From Lodderomyces elongisporus (taxonomy: Eukaryota > Ascomycota > Pichiomycetes > Serinales > Debaryomycetaceae), in assembly GCF_030384665.1 (NCBI RefSeq), contig NC_083675.1:2104001-2168000 (forward strand): a stretch of 64,000 nt of DNA, in the 5' to 3' direction. The notes beneath the pieces were generated by a model. That model was not told the origin of the DNA. It searched no databases and worked only from the letters and a program-made list of their open reading frames with translations. Positions 8,415 through 18,087 of this stretch are shown piece after piece; within the stretch, counting starts at the first letter, position 1, and the number at the start of each line of letters is the position of its first letter. Made by a program: the position numbers and the translations under genes.

Positions 8415-11387
8415 ATGTCAGTAGTTAACCATAGGAAACGATTGTCTAGTGGATTGAGTGTGACATCAAAAGTATTTGTGAGATCGCGGAATGGCGGTGC
8501 TCTTAAAATTGTTCGTGAACATTACTTGAGAAACGATATCCCTTGCTATTCCTTGGCATGTACAGAGTGCCAACACATAATCAAACCTGATGCATCGGGA
8601 GAATTACCGAAATTTATTCTTTCTTCCACTCCGGCAAAGACCATAGACAAGAAACCGCATTATGTGGTATTAGACACGAACATTGTGCTTCATGCAATCG
8701 ACTTGTTGGAAAACACCCAAGTTTTCTACGATGTCATTGTGCCTCAAACTGTTTTGGAGGAGGTTAAAAACAGGTCATTTCCAATATACCAGCGATTGCG
8801 TAACTTGGTGAAGCTGGAGGATAAGAGATTTATCGTGTTTCACAACGAGTACAACGAGGCCACTTATATCAACAGAAACAAGAATGAAAGTATAAACGAT
8901 AGAAACGATAGAGCCATCAGAAAAGTTGTTAGTTGGTATAAGGGGCACTTGCCAAAGATCGAAATCGTATATGTTTGTAACGATGCCGATAACAGAAACA
9001 AAGCCAAAGCAGATGGATTAAATGTAAAGTCATTATTGGAATACATGGAAATACTTCCTAATGGTGAAGACTTGAAAGATCTTATTCCTACAGATTTTAG
9101 CAGAACTGATCTCGAAAAGGGGTATGACGAGACTTCGTTCCCCGAATACTATTCCAACGCGAGAATCATGGCCGGTATCAAAAATGGTACACTTTATCAA
9201 GGTATTTTAAATATCTCCACATACAATTATTTGCAAGGTGAAGTCAATATCCCTGCTTTTAAAAAGCCATTGCTCATACAGGGATCCAAGAACTTGAATA
9301 GGGCCTTTAATTCAGATTCTGTCATTGTGGAGTTGTTACCAAAGGATAAATGGAAGGAGCCATCCACAACAATTATTGAGGAGACTGCTATTGGATCGAA
9401 TGATAACGCAGATGACGGTGACGATGATGAGGTAGACGGCCCAACAGGAGCATCTAGAGGAATCATATCCGACAAAGAGCGTTTGTTGCTTGCACAAGAG
9501 GCTATGAAAACTACAAGAGGGTCTGGTGGTTCTGGCGACGAAAAAAGACTTCAACCAACAGCAAAAATTGTTGGTATTATGAGAAGATCCTGGAGATACT
9601 ACGTTGGCCAAATTGCGCCTTCTTCAGTTAACGCTGAAGATACAGGAAATACAGCTAAGAGCTGCTTTGTAATCTTGATGGACAAGACTTTACCGAAAAT
9701 CAGAATAAGAACTCGAAAGGCGAAAGAATACTTGGGACAAAGAATAGTTGTTGTGGTTGACTCTTGGCCTAGTGACTCTAAATACCCCAACGGTCATTTC
9801 GTGAGAGCATTGGGTGATGTTGAAAGTGCTGAAGCCGAGACTGAAGCTTTGTTGTTGGAGCACGATGTTGAGTATCGTCCATTTTCCAAAAATGTGTTGG
9901 ATTGTTTACCAAAAGAGGGTGACAACTGGGTGGTGCCTGATATCACAAATACTACCGATAAACAATTGCAAAAAAGAGTTGATTTGAGAGACAAGTTAGT
10001 GTGTTCTATTGATCCACCAAACTGTGTGGATATTGATGATGCATTGCATGCACAAAAGTTACCTAATGGAAATTTTGAAGTTGGTGTGCACATTGCTGAT
10101 GTCACACACTTTGTCAAAGCCGGTACTGCTTTAGATCAAGAAGGTGCTTCAAGAGGTACTTCAACATATCTTGTTGACAAGAGAATTGATATGTTGCCAA
10201 TGTTATTGGGTACCAACTTGTGCTCTTTGAAGCCATTTGTTGACAGGTTTGCATTTAGTGTCATTTGGGAAGTTGATGCCGAGGCAAATATTATCAATGT
10301 CAAGTTTATGAAATCAATCATCAAATCAAGACAAGCTTTTTCATACGAACAAGCCCAGGCTCGTATTGATGATGCGACCCAAAAAGACGAGTTAACTGAA
10401 TCAATGAGGATATTACTCAGGCTCTCCAAAAAATTGAAGCAAAAGAGGATAGATGCAGGTGCATTGAACTTGGCTTCACCAGAAGTAAAAGTGTATATGG
10501 ACAGCGAGACATCGGATCCTCAAGAGGTTGAAATCAAGAAATTGTTAGAAACAAACTCGTTGGTTGAAGAGTTTATGTTGTTTGCAAATATCTCAGTTGC
10601 TAGAAAAATATATGATGCATACCCACAGACTGCAATGTTGAGAAGACATGCTGCTCCACCAGCAACAAATTTCGAAACTTTGAATGATATGTTGAATGTG
10701 CGTAAAAACGGATTATCAATTTCATTAGAATCATCAAAAGCGTTGGCTGATTCGCTCGATAGATGTATCGATCCAACTGACCCATATTTCAATACATTGA
10801 TCAGAATCATGTCTACGAGATGCATGATGGCAGCAGAATATTTTCCCTCTGGTTCTTATGGATACCCCGAGTTTAGACATTATGGTTTGGCAGTTGACAT
10901 TTACACGCACTTTACTTCACCAATCCGTAGATACTGTGATGTTGTTGCACATAGACAATTAGCTGGTGCCATCGGGTACGAGAATCTCGATTTGAGTCAT
11001 CGCGATAAGCACAAGATGGAGATGATTGTGAAGAATATTAATAAACGTCATAGAAACGCACAATTTGCTGGAAGGGCAAGTATTGAATATTATGTTGGAC
11101 AAGTGATGCGTAATAATGAGTCTGAACAAGAAGGATATGTTATCAAAAGTTTCAATAATGGTATTGTGGTCTTGGTGCCCAAATTTGGAGTTGAGGCGTT
11201 GATTAAATTGGACAGCATGGGTGACGTCAATAGTGCTAGCTATGACGAAGACAAGTATGAACTTAAATTTGTTGATTTTGAGGGTAAAAACCGAACCGTT
11301 GGTGTATTCGATAAGGTGAAAGTTGATGTTAAGTCGATAAAGGATGAAGTAAGTGGAAAGAGAAAAGTCCATTTAGTTCTCAAATAA
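8415..11387 (+). CDS. DIS3: Dis3/Rrp44, catalytic subunit of the RNA exosome
   Basis: Dis3 is the processive 3'-5' exonuclease and endonuclease of the nuclear and cytoplasmic exosome, acting in rRNA, snoRNA and mRNA processing and decay. The order of domains is complete. The CR3 cysteines are C44, C49 and C52. The PIN domain starts at [18 protein letters not shown] with active-site D87 and later acidic residues in [10 protein letters not shown]. Cold-shock domains span about 235-500. The RNB domain has [16 protein letters not shown], in which D533, D539, D541 and D542 are the metal ligands (D541 corresponds to yeast D551). The S1 domain is about 888-988. Length is 990 residues against 1001 in yeast. 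A low-complexity Asp/Gly insert sits near 325-345. I counted a single in-frame CTG codon (codon 134), at a poorly conserved place. Convergent with RIB3. Confidence 0.99.
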   Translation: MSVVNHRKRLSSGLSVTSKVFVRSRNGGALKIVREHYLRNDIPCYSLACTECQHIIKPDASGELPKFILSSTPAKTIDKKPHYVVLDTNIVLHAIDLLENTQVFYDVIVPQTVLEEVKNRSFPIYQRLRNLVKLEDKRFIVFHNEYNEATYINRNKNESINDRNDRAIRKVVSWYKGHLPKIEIVYVCNDADNRNKAKADGLNVKSLLEYMEILPNGEDLKDLIPTDFSRTDLEKGYDETSFPEYYSNARIMAGIKNGTLYQGILNISTYNYLQGEVNIPAFKKPLLIQGSKNLNRAFNSDSVIVELLPKDKWKEPSTTIIEETAIGSNDNADDGDDDEVDGPTGASRGIISDKERLLLAQEAMKTTRGSGGSGDEKRLQPTAKIVGIMRRSWRYYVGQIAPSSVNAEDTGNTAKSCFVILMDKTLPKIRIRTRKAKEYLGQRIVVVVDSWPSDSKYPNGHFVRALGDVESAEAETEALLLEHDVEYRPFSKNVLDCLPKEGDNWVVPDITNTTDKQLQKRVDLRDKLVCSIDPPNCVDIDDALHAQKLPNGNFEVGVHIADVTHFVKAGTALDQEGASRGTSTYLVDKRIDMLPMLLGTNLCSLKPFVDRFAFSVIWEVDAEANIINVKFMKSIIKSRQAFSYEQAQARIDDATQKDELTESMRILLRLSKKLKQKRIDAGALNLASPEVKVYMDSETSDPQEVEIKKLLETNSLVEEFMLFANISVARKIYDAYPQTAMLRRHAAPPATNFETLNDMLNVRKNGLSISLESSKALADSLDRCIDPTDPYFNTLIRIMSTRCMMAAEYFPSGSYGYPEFRHYGLAVDIYTHFTSPIRRYCDVVAHRQLAGAIGYENLDLSHRDKHKMEMIVKNINKRHRNAQFAGRASIEYYVGQVMRNNESEQEGYVIKSFNNGIVVLVPKFGVEALIKLDSMGDVNSASYDEDKYELKFVDFEGKNRTVGVFDKVKVDVKSIKDEVSGKRKVHLVLK

Positions 11388-11409
11388 GTAACATATATTA
11401 TAGTACAAG

Positions 11410-11437
<28 letters not shown>
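11410..11437. repeat. AT dinucleotide microsatellite
   Basis: A TA run of about 28 bp in the short spacer between the converging DIS3 and RIB3 3' ends. Confidence 0.95.
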
Positions 11438-11440
<3 letters not shown>

Positions 11441-11583
11441 GCATGATCAATACTACGACTGGTGAGTGTTTGTCTCTTATTTATTTTATCCTCTTCTTTT
11501 TCTCTTCTTTTTATTTTCCTTTTATCTTTTTTTTCTCTTCTTCTTTTTTTTTTTTACAATGAAAGTGTCTATAATACTTCTAT

Positions 11584-12198
11584 TCAATTACTAATGTGTT
11601 CCACTAGTTGTTTGATAGTTATAATTTTAATACTGTGTTCCTTACCAAACTTTACACAGTCATCTAATCTCATCATCAATCCATCTTCATCTCTCACCAA
11701 TTCACAAATGACTGCTGCTGGTTGCAAGCCAGTCAACTCACAGAGTTGTACTGCAGCCTCCGTGTGACCTCTTCTTTTCTTTAGTAAGCCTGGGACAGCT
11801 CTTAAGGGACAAACGTGGCCTGGTTTGATAAAATCAACAGGCTTTGATCCTGGATTTGCCAATGCGTTTGCAGTTAAAGCACGATCATGTGCCGAAATAC
11901 CTGTAGTTGTATTTTCGGAAACATCACATGTCACAGTGTATGCTGTACCGTGTCTATCAGTTTGATTCTTCAACATCGGCTGCAAATCCAACTCGTCAGC
12001 TCGTTCAGTTGAAAGCGGCACACAAACGTAACCCGATGAATGACGTACCAAAAAAGCCATCTTTTGCTGTGTGATAAGTTCTGCGGAAATAATCAAATCA
12101 CCTTCATTCTCACGATCCTCGTCGTCCATCACGATTAAAAACTCTCCATTCTTGAACGCTTCCAAAGCTTGTTCAGTTGGTGTGAATATTTCGCTCAT
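11584..12198 (-). CDS. RIB3: Rib3, 3,4-dihydroxy-2-butanone-4-phosphate synthase
   Basis: Rib3 converts ribulose 5-phosphate into 3,4-dihydroxy-2-butanone 4-phosphate and formate, providing the four-carbon unit of riboflavin. The 204 residues span the full single-domain enzyme (208 in yeast). The acidic metal-binding loop is MDDEDRENEGDL near residue 24, followed by FLVRHSSGYVCVPL, the substrate loop DRHGTAYTVTCD and the catalytic histidine region RRGHTEAAVQLCEL near residue 143. The start is an ATG at 12198, about 20 residues before the acidic loop, as usual for fungal members. It is convergent with DIS3 and divergent from the gene at 13721. Confidence 0.98.
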   Translation of the reverse strand: MSEIFTPTEQALEAFKNGEFLIVMDDEDRENEGDLIISAELITQQKMAFLVRHSSGYVCVPLSTERADELDLQPMLKNQTDRHGTAYTVTCDVSENTTTGISAHDRALTANALANPGSKPVDFIKPGHVCPLRAVPGLLKKRRGHTEAAVQLCELTGLQPAAVICELVRDEDGLMMRLDDCVKFGKEHSIKIITIKQLVEHISN

Positions 12199-12716
12199 AT
12201 TTGTAAGAATGTGTTAAAAGAATTCTATTGTGTAAAGTGAAAAAGGTTAATCGTTTGTAGGTTCAATTGCAACAATCCACACTATAATAGCTTGCAAAAA
12301 ATATATGGATTTCTTTGAAATTGTTTAGTAATTATCAGGTTGATTATTGATTATTGACTTCTTGTATATATATATATGTATAAATATATATATGAATTTT
12401 TTATTATTTAAACTGCTAAAAGATAAAGCAAAGCTAAGTATATGGACTTTTTAGTTCTTTCTAGTTCTTTTGTACTTGACAGATTGCAAATTTTAATTTT
12501 TTGATTTCTTCTTTTTGGTTTCCAATTCCAACAGTTTATATATGGATCAAGAACGCTGTTGCTCCAAATTTAGACTAGCAAGTCCCGATTCAATCTGCAT
12601 GAAAAATTGGATGTTCAAAACCTGGAGCACTGGAACAAAAGAAGAGCTGATTTTTTTTTTTATTTTTTGTGTCACGCGGTGCAGTGTCCATATTTACCGT
12701 CTTCGCACTATGTAGA

Positions 12717-12732
12717 GGGGGGGGGGGGGGGG
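12717..12732. repeat. Poly-G run of 16
   Basis: Sixteen consecutive G on the plus strand inside AT-rich DNA, followed by GGAAGACGAG and several short G runs to about 12775. Confidence 0.9.
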
Positions 12733-13442
12733 AAGACGAGATGGAGCCAGAGAGGGGAGAAAAGGGAAGGGAAAAGAAGCGTAAAGCCACGGATTAGAAC
12801 GAGAGGGTGGAGGGTCGTTTCGCGCATCGGCTGACTAATCTTATTACTGGTTCATTATTAATCGAGGCTTTCCCCTTTAGCAAATGCACAATAGAAATTG
12901 CAAATAGCACCAATAGAAATTACTAATCGTTTCTTCGGCTTTTGATTACCGTTCTTGAAAAGATTCATCATTACGTTTCAAAGTCCGGTTCGCCTTGGCA
13001 ACATACTGAAGCCAGTTCAAAGGTTTATAAAAAAGAAAATAAAAAGCTCAAACTCAATAAGTAATTTTTTTTTTCTATCTTTTGTAACAACAAACAATGA
13101 AAACAACTACAAAAATAACAACAACTTTGGATCTAACTTCAAGTGTAATTGTTAGGACTGGTATATAAACAATGAACAATAGATGGTGAATTTATTGTTT
13201 CATTTAAATATACATCTGAAACCCATTATGTTACCCCCTCCCGAGTCGGTCACTATTAATAGGGGCTTTTTGTTGGAAGAGAAGAGAGTACGTTGAGCTG
13301 AGTCCATATCGGAAAAGTCAAATTACCATTTGTTCAAAGGATTAGCAATTGGCGAGGCCGAGGAACAATCAGTTTTGAAAAAATAAATGAAATTTGAATT
13401 CAAAGAGCCAAAAGATAAAAAGACAAAGCGAGAGAGAGACAC

Positions 13443-13449
<7 letters not shown>

Positions 13450-13477
<28 letters not shown>

Positions 13478-13493
13478 TACACACACACACACA
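13450..13493. repeat. (AG)n followed by (AC)n microsatellite
   Basis: About 28 bp of AG repeat passing directly into about 16 bp of AC repeat, about 230 bp before the ATG at 13721. Confidence 0.93.
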
Positions 13494-13720
13494 GCGAGAG
13501 ACTGAAAAATACAACAATAAGTCATTAAAGCAAACAACTGGCAAACAATAGACATTTGCAATTCTCCATAATTATATGGACAAACTAGTTTAGTAGTTTT
13601 CACAACGTTCAATCGCCATCGCTTTGTCACACGCCCACTCTCATCAATCGCTTTACCACCACTACCTTCAAAAATAAATTTTCTGTTATTGGGGCTAATT
13701 TATTAGTAACAAAGAGTTTA

Positions 13721-14236
13721 ATGAGTAACCAACTGATATGCGTTGACCCATCGGGTCTTAGTAAGTCATTCACTGTGAATCTAGGATCTACTGCAAACAA
13801 GGAGAAGGAAGAAAAAAAAGAAGAAGAAAAAGTCAGTTTCCACTTCCACTTGTTGGAGTTTGCAAATAAAGTCATCATCAATATCTCAATAGATGGGATT
13901 CTTGACTCGAGTTTTAGAGCACCAGTACCGACTCGAAAAGTTATGAATTATGAGTCAAGAATTGACTTAGATGATGACAATGAAGAAGAAGAAAAGAATG
14001 ATGGTAGTCTGGGGTTTGTCGACACAAGCGGTGAACTAGAGTTGATTGTAGGGAATTATAGTAATATGAAAATCTCCATTGTAGCTGCTCAAGTCGCAAA
14101 ACTAGTGCAGACAAAAAAACCAAAGGAAACTATTGTAACCATTGGATCACGATGGTTTGGAAACGGCGAAGAAGTTGAAGATAGCGACTTTGAGAGGCTA
14201 ATGTTTGTACTCGAAAATGTTAAAAAGCTTCTTTAA
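13721..14236 (+). CDS. Small protein, possibly a Pba3/Pba4-type proteasome assembly chaperone
   Basis: The 171-residue product has an ATG start, and its frame is free of simple repeats except for two acidic/Lys inserts (EKEEKKEEEK and DDDNEEEEKN). Between these lie predicted beta strands (VSFHFHLLEFANKVIINISIDG; ELELIVGNY) followed by an Ala/Val helix (MKISIVAAQVAKLVQ), a strand (ETIVTIGSRWF) and a C-terminal helix (FERLMFVLENVKKLL). This order and the FHLLEF/VIINIS pattern resemble the small PSMG3/PSMG4 (Pba3/Pba4, Poc3/Poc4) chaperones that guide assembly of the proteasome alpha ring. The match is by fold pattern only, so the function is tentative. It is convergent with WRS1 across 192 bp that contain AAT and AAAC repeats. 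Confidence 0.6.
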   Translation: MSNQLICVDPSGLSKSFTVNLGSTANKEKEEKKEEEKVSFHFHLLEFANKVIINISIDGILDSSFRAPVPTRKVMNYESRIDLDDDNEEEEKNDGSLGFVDTSGELELIVGNYSNMKISIVAAQVAKLVQTKKPKETIVTIGSRWFGNGEEVEDSDFERLMFVLENVKKLL

Positions 14237-14428
14237 AAAAAGAGGCAGCTTGAATGAATGATAATGCATTAATGAAAATGAAACACGAACGAAATTGAAG
14301 AATTAATTAAATAATAATAATAATAATAAAAAACAAACAAACAAACAAATAAACAAACAAACAAGAAATGTAAGATAAAGATAAATCATAAAAATCAATC
14401 TATTAATGCTGATTACTTTATATGTAGT

Positions 14429-15697
14429 CTATTTCTTTTGCCTTTGTTTTGGAGCAACTTTTCTATCCTTTTGGCCATACACCAATTTGTGTGGTTTCAT
14501 AAAACTGTCAACGACAGCTTCATCAACCTTACTTCTACGTTCTTGGTATGCAGCTACAAACTCTTGTAAAACTCCAATGCACTCTTTCTTCATTTCTCCT
14601 GACAAAATCTCACCTTTCTTATAACCGTCTGCTAATCTAGCCAATTTCTCGTCGTCGTAACTAAAGAAAGACAAGTATTGGTAAGCGACATCCACATCAA
14701 CGTTACCTCCATACTTTCTGTGATCCTCAGCCAACGCCTGTCCTCCAGAAAACGCATACTTGTTGATTTTCTTTTGAATTTGTTTTGGTGTATCGTCCAT
14801 AAAGATCGAAGTGGTGGTATCTGATGCAGACATCTTTGTTGATGCACCCTGTAAAGCTGGGAAAAACTTGGCGTGAATCAATGCTGGCTTTGAAAATTTC
14901 AACTTATCAGCTACATCACGACACACCCTAAAATATGGATCCTGATCAATGGCACAAGGGATAAGACATGGTGTCTTTGGTGGCAAGCCTAATACGTCGG
15001 GGAAGGAAGAAGGAAATGCGGTGGCAATTTGAATACTGGCAAAATGAATTTTACCAATACAGTCAGAGTCGGTGAATCCAAATACAGCTTTTGCAGTTGA
15101 AGTAGTGATTTGACGAGATGTTCTCACAACATTTTCGTAAAAAGCACCACCCATGTATTGCAAGTCTGAAAAGATAAAAGTATTTTCTGGGTTGAATCCA
15201 ACTGCGATGATGTCTTTTGCATTCTCAACAGCAAATTTTCGAACGTCATCAATGGTCAATTTTTGCTTGAACAAAAACTTTTCATCATCAGTTAATTCAA
15301 TGACTAATGGAACATCAAAGACATCTTGTAACCATTTAGTGAAAATGAATGGAACCATGTGACCCAAGTGCATGGAATCTGAAGATGGTCCTCTACCTGT
15401 GTATAAGAAGAAAGGTTCACCATGTTCATACAAGTCAAGTATTCGATGCAAGTCTCTCTCAGAAAAGAACACTCCTCTTTTCAAAAATGGGTGAGGCTCT
15501 TCTCCAGTAAGTTCCTTGAACCTTGTTAAAGTCTCTGGAGTAATGCTTTTGGTACCAAATTGTTGAATAAGTTTGTCATAATCAATCCCTTGAGCTTTTC
15601 CGTCAACTACTGCACCTTCAACCTCCCATGGTGTAATTTTCTGTTCTGTTTCTTTATCCTCGATTTTTAAATCTGCAACTGCCTCGTTCAATGACAT
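14429..15697 (-). CDS. WRS1: Wrs1, cytosolic tryptophanyl-tRNA synthetase
   Basis: The enzyme charges tRNA-Trp with tryptophan in the cytosol. It is a class I synthetase of the eukaryotic type. The HIGH-equivalent sits in TGRGPSSDSMHLGHMVPF (near residue 100), and the KMSKS-equivalent is KMSAS in FFPALQGASTKMSASD (near residue 290). LIPCAIDQDPYFRVCRDVADKL is typical of eukaryotic and archaeal TrpRS. The frame extends 22 codons further upstream to a TTG, but those codons are Lys/Arg-rich leader. The first ATG is at 15697 and gives MSLNEAVADLKIED, 422 residues against 432 in yeast. Confidence 0.97.
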   Translation of the reverse strand: MSLNEAVADLKIEDKETEQKITPWEVEGAVVDGKAQGIDYDKLIQQFGTKSITPETLTRFKELTGEEPHPFLKRGVFFSERDLHRILDLYEHGEPFFLYTGRGPSSDSMHLGHMVPFIFTKWLQDVFDVPLVIELTDDEKFLFKQKLTIDDVRKFAVENAKDIIAVGFNPENTFIFSDLQYMGGAFYENVVRTSRQITTSTAKAVFGFTDSDCIGKIHFASIQIATAFPSSFPDVLGLPPKTPCLIPCAIDQDPYFRVCRDVADKLKFSKPALIHAKFFPALQGASTKMSASDTTTSIFMDDTPKQIQKKINKYAFSGGQALAEDHRKYGGNVDVDVAYQYLSFFSYDDEKLARLADGYKKGEILSGEMKKECIGVLQEFVAAYQERRSKVDEAVVDSFMKPHKLVYGQKDRKVAPKQRQKK

Positions 15698-16251
15698 GTT
15701 GTTTTTTCTTTTTTTCGTACCCTTTTCTCTTTCCTTTCCTTTTCTCCCAATTATGAGGATCAAAGATAAAATTAACTATATTCCAAAGATTGCAAGCGTG
15801 TAGTTATTTCAAGTTTGCATGGTGGTTTGGCAGAATCTCTTGATCATCTTTGCAACATAAATTCTTAATCAGCGAGAAACGCTACCATATTTATTAAAAA
15901 AAAGATTGTGCAAGCTATTCGTTTAGTCATTTTATGAAAAAAGAAAAATAATAAAAAAAAAAAGAAAAACAAACACAGATAATTAGTTAATCACAAGAGA
16001 CTATGGTCGGTTTAAAGACTAAAGACTAAAGACTAAAGATACAGATTACATTGTTTTTTAATCGAATAACGACAAAATTGACGTATGATGAACCCATTTA
16101 TTCAAACAAAATGACGTATACTATACATTTTTTGTGTGTTTTCGTACATTATCCCACAAACATCGTAAACTCTTCTATAACCTCTCCTTCTACTCTTCCA
16201 ATTCCCATTCTTGTATAAACAACAAAATGGAAAAAAAAGAACAGGAAAAAC
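15698..16251. other. Intergenic: WRS1 promoter / RPL27 3' region
   Basis: The WRS1 promoter and the RPL27 3' end meet here. It holds A-rich tracts around 15896-15970 and three copies of TAAAGAC at about 16012-16035. I see no gene. Confidence 0.5.
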
Positions 16252-17189
16252 TTAGAAGTGCAATTTTTGGAAGAACCACTTGTTCTTACCAGCTTGGTGT
16301 TTTTCTTCGAAAGCCTTCTTAACAACTTTCTTAGCCTCTTCTCTTTGTGATGGCTCTTCCAAAGCTTCTGAGGAAACAACTGACTTGAATGATTCAACGT
16401 CCAATGAGTATCTTGTTGGCATCAAGTGGTTGTAGTTGACCAACTTGACAAATGGCTTCACCTTGGTTCTCTTGGCGGTCTTCTTGGCGTCCATCTTCTT
16501 GGTAACCTTCAATGGAGCTCTTTCAACACCAGCGACAATGGCGTGTGGGAATGGGTGTGACTTGGTACCTTCATCGTGTGGTTTCACAATGACAACCTTT
16601 TTACCGGCATAACGACCGCGAACAATGATAGCTATAAGAATAAATAATGTTAGTATTTAATGCTCAGTGTTGGTTTTAGTTTTGATTTTGATTTTGGTTC
16701 GGGATTCAGTTTCCATTTCATTTCGGGTCTCCATCTGCTTTAATTTCCATCTTTAAAGATTTTGTGAAGCTCAAAACGAAACGTAGCTGAGAATACGTTC
16801 TAAAAGGGAGTCTATTGACTTGAAAATAAAATTCAATAACCTTGAAATAAAAAAGCTTGACAAACGACCCACAACTTCTAATGACTGCTTATCCAAATTT
16901 TTTTATTATCATCATTATTTTGATGTCAAAGTCCATGTTTCGTCTCCATCTCCATTCTCATCATCATAAGCTTGTATCTTATTTTCCTTTTCACTCCTTT
17001 TTGGTTCTTGTCGAGTATTTCGTCCTTATCATCTTATTAAAAGTTGTTGATAGATGTTTCCATTCAAAACATCAAAAAATCGTAGTCTCCACTTGGTATT
17101 TCTCAATTATGAAGTCTCCACTAACATCCCATCCGTAATTTTCCAATAATCTACATACCAACTCTGCCTGATTTGATGAATTTAGCCAT
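16252..17189 (-). CDS. RPL27: Ribosomal protein eL27 (Rpl27), two exons
   Basis: eL27 is a structural protein of the 60S subunit. Exon 1 is 17189-17159 (31 nt; [10 protein letters not shown] plus one base) and exon 2 is 16631-16252 (380 nt), giving 411 nt, or 136 residues plus stop, the same length as yeast Rpl27. I found exon 1 by looking upstream for the conserved MAKF N-terminus. The junction restores [11 protein letters not shown]. The downstream frame contains [57 protein letters not shown] and ends FFQKLHF. The 5' site is GTATGT and the branch point TACTAAC, both consensus. Annotation from single frames alone would miss the first exon. Upstream, adjacent Cbf1- and Tbf1-like sites fit ribosomal protein regulation in Candida species. 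Confidence 0.97.
16632..17158 (-). other. RPL27: RPL27 intron, 527 nt
   Basis: The intron begins GTATGT (17158-17153), has TACTAAC on the minus strand at 16655-16649 and ends TTCTTATAG (16640-16632), with about 16 nt between branch point and acceptor. It splits the Ala-11 codon after its first base. A minus-strand box-C-like ATGATGA occurs at 16967-16961, but no box D lies at a suitable distance, so I do not call an intronic snoRNA. Confidence 0.95.
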
Positions 17190-17352
17190 TGTGGATATAT
17201 GTGTTTAGCGAGCTTTCAAGTAAGTACTGGAGTCGTTATTACCTTTAATTGCACTCGTCTGAAATTTTTTTGATGCACGAGAGTAGTTTCGCACACTCAT
17301 CAACACAATTGTCTATTCTTTATGTCGCATTGTTTTCCAGACATCTTTGACC

Positions 17353-17386
17353 CACGTGACTGTAAGAAGATAGGGTCAAGCCCTAA
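17353..17386. promoter_or_regulatory. Cbf1 E-box and Tbf1-like site upstream of RPL27
   Basis: CACGTGAC at 17353-17360 is a Cbf1-type E-box and AGCCCTAA at 17379-17386 is a Tbf1 (TTAGGG-like) motif. They lie 160-200 bp upstream of the RPL27 ATG and 18 bp apart. In Candida albicans, Cbf1 and Tbf1 are the main ribosomal protein gene regulators in place of Rap1, so the pair fits its context. Occupancy is inferred. Confidence 0.75.
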
Positions 17387-17876
17387 TGAGGTATTACTAA
17401 AAAATTGTTGTTGTATACACTTTCTACTTTACTCTATTCTCGCTCTTAAAGTTACCTGCAACTAGTTTTCTATGAATATTTAAAACATGCGACACACGAC
17501 GTACGACATACGACATACGACAGTTGGCAGTCGACAGTTGGCAGTCGAAGTTACTCATTAAGCTATCACCAGCATTAGCCCATTCCATATCCAGTATTAG
17601 GTGGATCCTTATCGTCAATTAATAAGACACTTTTTCTTTTTTCTTTTGCGTATTTTTAGAATTGAACAATCTTACGCCAACTTAGTATATTGAATATTCA
17701 GTATTCTGCTTTCCTTTTTATCAGTTTCGCATATTTCTTTTCTTCCACAATTTCTTTTCATTACTTTATTTCAATTCTGACCCAAGCCTCTACATTAATG
17801 GTTTGAAAACAGATCTTTATGCATTCTATTAGATATAATTGTAGGATTAAAATAATGCTTTACAATTTTCAGTCCC

Positions 17877-18004
17877 TTTGTCTCCCAAAAGTTCCCTTTC
17901 TGGTACCGTATTTATTCTGTCAACTAGAAGGTGAGACTATACCTTCAACTTCTTAGTTGACAGAATAAATACGTTTCATACAGAGAGAAGAAACTGGAGA
18001 CAAA
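17877..18004. repeat. Fold-back element with perfect 20-bp inverted repeat
   Basis: Positions 17907-17926 and 17954-17973 are perfect reverse complements (20 bp). Inside them GAAGGT and ACCTTC pair again around GAGACTAT. At the outer ends TTTGTCTCC (17877-17885) and GGAGACAAA (17996-18004) pair, and the sequence between is partly complementary, giving an imperfect palindrome of about 128 bp. It lies 84-211 bp beyond the PKH stop codon, so it may be transcribed in that 3' UTR. I see no target-site duplication. Confidence 0.9.
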
Positions 18005-18087
18005 CACTGTCGACTTCTGGTTCAGTAATGCATTTAAAGCGCTATAAAATGGTCTATAAGATCTTACTTTTTTTAAATCACACAGGT

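Larger units (their letters stand above)
12199..13720. other. Divergent 1.5-kb promoter region RIB3 / 13721 gene
   Basis: Besides the RIB3 promoter (TATA-like runs near 12365-12400), this holds a 16-base G run at 12717-12732, a GC-richer patch at 12670-12835, an AGCCCCTA/CCCCTCCCGAGTCGG patch near 13230-13270, and a GA/CA microsatellite at 13450-13493. Short frames here are broken or repeat-derived. I see no convincing gene or RNA. Confidence 0.5.
17190..18087. other. Intergenic: RPL27 promoter and PKH 3' region
   Basis: The first 250 bp carry the RPL27 promoter. Further on, 17495-17555 has short direct repeats (CGACATACGACATACGACA; AGTTGGCAGTCGACAGTTGGCAGTCGA in pieces), and 17877-18004 is a strong fold-back element described separately. 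No other gene is seen. Confidence 0.6.

Noticed and set aside
16649..16967. Box-C-like ATGATGA on the minus strand in the RPL27 intron
   Set aside because: The nearest CTGA lies about 260 nt away, too far for a box C/D snoRNA.
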